A model generated the notes under the pieces. It was not told where the DNA came from. It did no database searches and saw only the letters and a program-made list of their open reading frames with translations. DNA of 8,201 nt, taken from contig JAFSOM010000169.1 of assembly GCA_017447005.1 (NCBI GenBank), forward strand, positions 1-8,201, written 5' to 3'. Shown here piece after piece: positions 6,968 to 8,201 of the stretch (position 1 is its first letter; every line of letters starts with the position of its first letter). The position numbers were made by a program, and so were the translations under genes. Source of the stretch: Oscillibacter sp. (GTDB lineage Bacteria > Bacillota > Clostridia > Oscillospirales > Oscillospiraceae).

Positions 6968-6988
6968 TCGTGTTCGCGGACGGAGCGA

Positions 6989-7924
6989 TTATTTTACGAT
7001 AACGGATTCCTGTACGCCATAGGCGGTGGCGGTTTCCATGACCAGACCGGACGCGGAAGCCTCCGCCCAGAACTCGTTGAACGCGTCGACAAGGTCGGAG
7101 CCTTTGCGGAAGGCGACGCCGTATTCCTCACTGTTCAACTGTACGGTGTAGGTCAAATCGGGATAGCTGGTGCCCTCGCCAATCATCGCGCCGGCCATGA
7201 GCAGGTCGATTACGCAGGCGTCGGACGCGCCGGAGGCGACTTCCATCAGGGCGCGGGCTTGCGTGTCAAGGGCGGTGTAGGGAATGCTGATAGCGTCAAG
7301 CTGTTCGGCGCCGGCGGAGCCGTTCTCCACGGCGAAACTCAAGTCGGCGAGGCTTTCGACGCTCTGATAAAGTTCGGCTTTTTCGGCGGGGACAACCACA
7401 ACCTGACCGTTGAGGCAATACGCGTCGGAGACGCCCGCGCCCGCTTTCACTTCATCCGTCAGCGTCATGCCGTTCCATACGGCGTCAATGGCCTTGGTTT
7501 GCAGTTCCATGAGCTTATTGTCCCAGTTGATTTCGATGAACTCGACATCTACGCCCAGAGAAATCGCAAACGCTTTCGCCATATCCGCGTCAAAGCCTAT
7601 CCATTCGCCGCTGTCGTCCTTGTAGTCCATGGGCGCGAAGTCCGTGATACCCACGACGAGCTTGCCCTTCTGCTGTACGTAGGCGGTATCGCTTCCGGCG
7701 TCGGGTTCGCCGAGGACTTGCGCGGTCTCGTCGGTATCGGCGGGCGCTTGGGCGTCGGCGTCAGCGGGCGCTTGGGCGTCGGTATCGGCGGGCGTCTGCG
7801 CGTCGGCGTTCGCGGAGCTTTGCGCGTCGGCGGCGTCATTGGTTTCGGCGGGAGCGCCGCCGCAGGCCGTCAGCGCGAGAATTAACCCGCACACGAGCAA
7901 GAGAGCAAGAATTTTCTTTTTCAT
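6989..7924 (-). CDS. Amino acid ABC transporter, substrate-binding lipoprotein
   Basis: The 311-residue protein is an extracytoplasmic solute-binding protein of the family 3 / HisJ-GlnH type. It has a lipoprotein signal peptide with lipobox LTAC and lipidated Cys21. A low-complexity linker (about 24-80) follows, with four octapeptides of the form DAQxPADx at 33-64. The binding domain starts near KLVVGITDFAPM (88-99) and includes the family motif IGFDADMAKAF at 109-119. The start at 7924 is set by GGAGG at 7933-7937, 8 bases upstream; an in-frame TTG at 7939 overlaps that site and is rejected. The mature protein is expected to be anchored to the outer face of the membrane and to feed the permease and ATPase encoded downstream. 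The amino acid bound cannot be deduced with confidence. Confidence 0.95.
   Translation of the reverse strand: MKKKILALLLVCGLILALTACGGAPAETNDAADAQSSANADAQTPADTDAQAPADADAQAPADTDETAQVLGEPDAGSDTAYVQQKGKLVVGITDFAPMDYKDDSGEWIGFDADMAKAFAISLGVDVEFIEINWDNKLMELQTKAIDAVWNGMTLTDEVKAGAGVSDAYCLNGQVVVVPAEKAELYQSVESLADLSFAVENGSAGAEQLDAISIPYTALDTQARALMEVASGASDACVIDLLMAGAMIGEGTSYPDLTYTVQLNSEEYGVAFRKGSDLVDAFNEFWAEASASGLVMETATAYGVQESVIVK
7734..7829 (-). repeat. Four 24-bp tandem repeats coding for the lipoprotein linker
   Basis: Units at 7734-7757, 7758-7781, 7782-7805 and 7806-7829 are 24 bp each, with no gaps, and most share GCGGGCG and end in GCGTCG. Each encodes one Asp-Ala-Gln-initiated octapeptide in the spacer between the lipid anchor and the binding domain. 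The two middle octapeptides differ by a few residues, and the unit nearest the N terminus (DAQSSANA) is the most diverged. Being an in-frame tandem array, it could vary in copy number without breaking the gene. Confidence 0.9.
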
Positions 7925-7970
7925 TACGGATTCCTCCAAAAACCGGGACTTCCGCCCCTTTAATACGCTG

Positions 7971-7992
7971 ACAGTTTACCATGATAAACTGT
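7971..7992. promoter_or_regulatory. Perfect 8-bp palindrome over the lipoprotein -10: candidate operator
   Basis: ACAGTTTA (7971-7978) and TAAACTGT (7985-7992) are exact inverted repeats around a 6-base centre. The left arm covers the -10 box of the lipoprotein promoter, and the right arm lies in the spacer. A dimeric repressor bound here would block RNA polymerase, so control by substrate supply is a reasonable inference. The regulator is not identified. Confidence 0.6.
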
Positions 7993-8001
7993 GATTGTAA
8001 A
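7973..8001 (-). promoter_or_regulatory. Sigma-A promoter of the binding-protein gene
   Basis: On the minus strand, TTTACA (-35, 8001-7996) and TAAACT (-10, 7978-7973) are separated by 17 bases, and TGG before the -10 gives a TGn extension. The predicted start near 7966 leaves a leader of about 42 bases before the ATG at 7924. The -10 is a moderate match (4 of 6), offset by the extended element. Confidence 0.65.
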
Positions 8002-8111
8002 CAGATTTTTCGCGGAAAGTCTCTTGTGTTCCGGTTTGGTTTTTGTGGAAAGCGACAAAATAAGGACTTGCGAAAAAATAATCTTTGCAACTATGGCTTT
8101 GGTTGATAATG

Positions 8112-8120
8112 TGGTATAAT
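8112..8120 (+). promoter_or_regulatory. Extended -10 promoter of the divergent right-edge gene
   Basis: TGGTATAAT at 8112-8120 is a perfect TATAAT with a TGn extension on the plus strand. No good -35 is found at 16-18 bases upstream, which is common for extended -10 promoters. The predicted start is near 8127, about 23 bases before the ATG at 8150. It is divergent from the lipoprotein promoter, with roughly 160 bases between the two start points. Confidence 0.65.
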
Positions 8121-8149
8121 GAAAAGAAAAAGCAAAGGAATGAGCGGAA

Positions 8150-8201
8150 ATGAACCGGAAACTGTTTGACAGCCTGAACGAAAAGCAACAGCGCCTGTAT
8201 C
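8150..8201 (+). CDS. Partial CDS of unknown function, start only
   Basis: An ATG at 8150 opens a frame of 17 codons that runs off the window: MNRKLFDSLNEKQQRLY. AAGGA at 8135-8139 lies 10 bases upstream, and an extended -10 promoter lies before it. Another ATG at 8140 reaches a stop after nine codons, so it is not the start. The visible residues are charged and probably helical. The sequence around LNEKQQRLY is reminiscent of the N termini of some ISAzo13-type transposases, but so few residues cannot settle it. Confidence 0.6.
   Translation, partial: MNRKLFDSLNEKQQRLY

Noticed and set aside
6929..7885. Plus-strand open frame of about 318 codons with a Gly/Val-rich repeat near its end
   Set aside because: It is antisense to the solute-binding lipoprotein. 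The repetitive part is only the 24-bp linker array read on the wrong strand, and the frame begins inside the terminator.
8140..8169. Start of the right-edge gene at the ATG at 8140, or a leader peptide
   Set aside because: The frame stops after nine codons. The ATG follows the AAAGGA motif with no spacing, so translation from it is unlikely.

Overview
The window reads as a chromosomal segment of a GC-rich (by eye, mid-50s percent) low-G+C-type relative, most likely a Clostridia-class Bacillota. The grounds are strong AGGAGG-type ribosome binding sites, TGn-extended sigma-A promoters, a Bacillota-style lipoprotein signal peptide (MKKKILALLL...LTAC) and tight gene spacing. This taxonomic reading is inference; no marker gene is present.

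Layout, left to right. Positions 1-336 are non-coding and hold two copies of a short hairpin repeat (one cut by the window edge), degenerate AT-rich repeat flanks and a terminator-like hairpin. All complete genes lie on the minus strand. A two-gene unit follows: a DUF362 family protein (4223-5116), then a large SNF2-family ATPase with two SWIM zinc fingers (337-4170). It is driven by a clear promoter at 5178-5206. Upstream is a complete three-component polar amino acid ABC transporter: solute-binding lipoprotein (6989-7924), one permease (6099-6737) and ATPase (5261-6085). A strong terminator and a third repeat copy sit between the binding-protein gene and the permease gene. At the right edge a divergent plus-strand gene begins at 8150 and is cut off after 17 codons.

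How the parts work together. The lipoprotein should capture an amino acid outside the membrane and deliver it to a channel made of two copies of the single permease, powered by two copies of the ATPase. The intergenic terminator would give more binding protein than membrane complex. Its promoter carries a perfect 8-bp palindrome over the -10, a likely operator. The DUF362/SNF2 pair is a separate unit; the functional link between the two proteins is unknown.

The most unusual observations are the repeat family with its conserved AT-rich leader, the doubled SWIM motif in the SNF2 protein, and two promoters whose -10 boxes are embedded in perfect palindromes, one of which also looks like the terminator of the ABC operon. 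I did not find strong evidence for a wholly new system; most of the window is ordinary housekeeping-type sequence.
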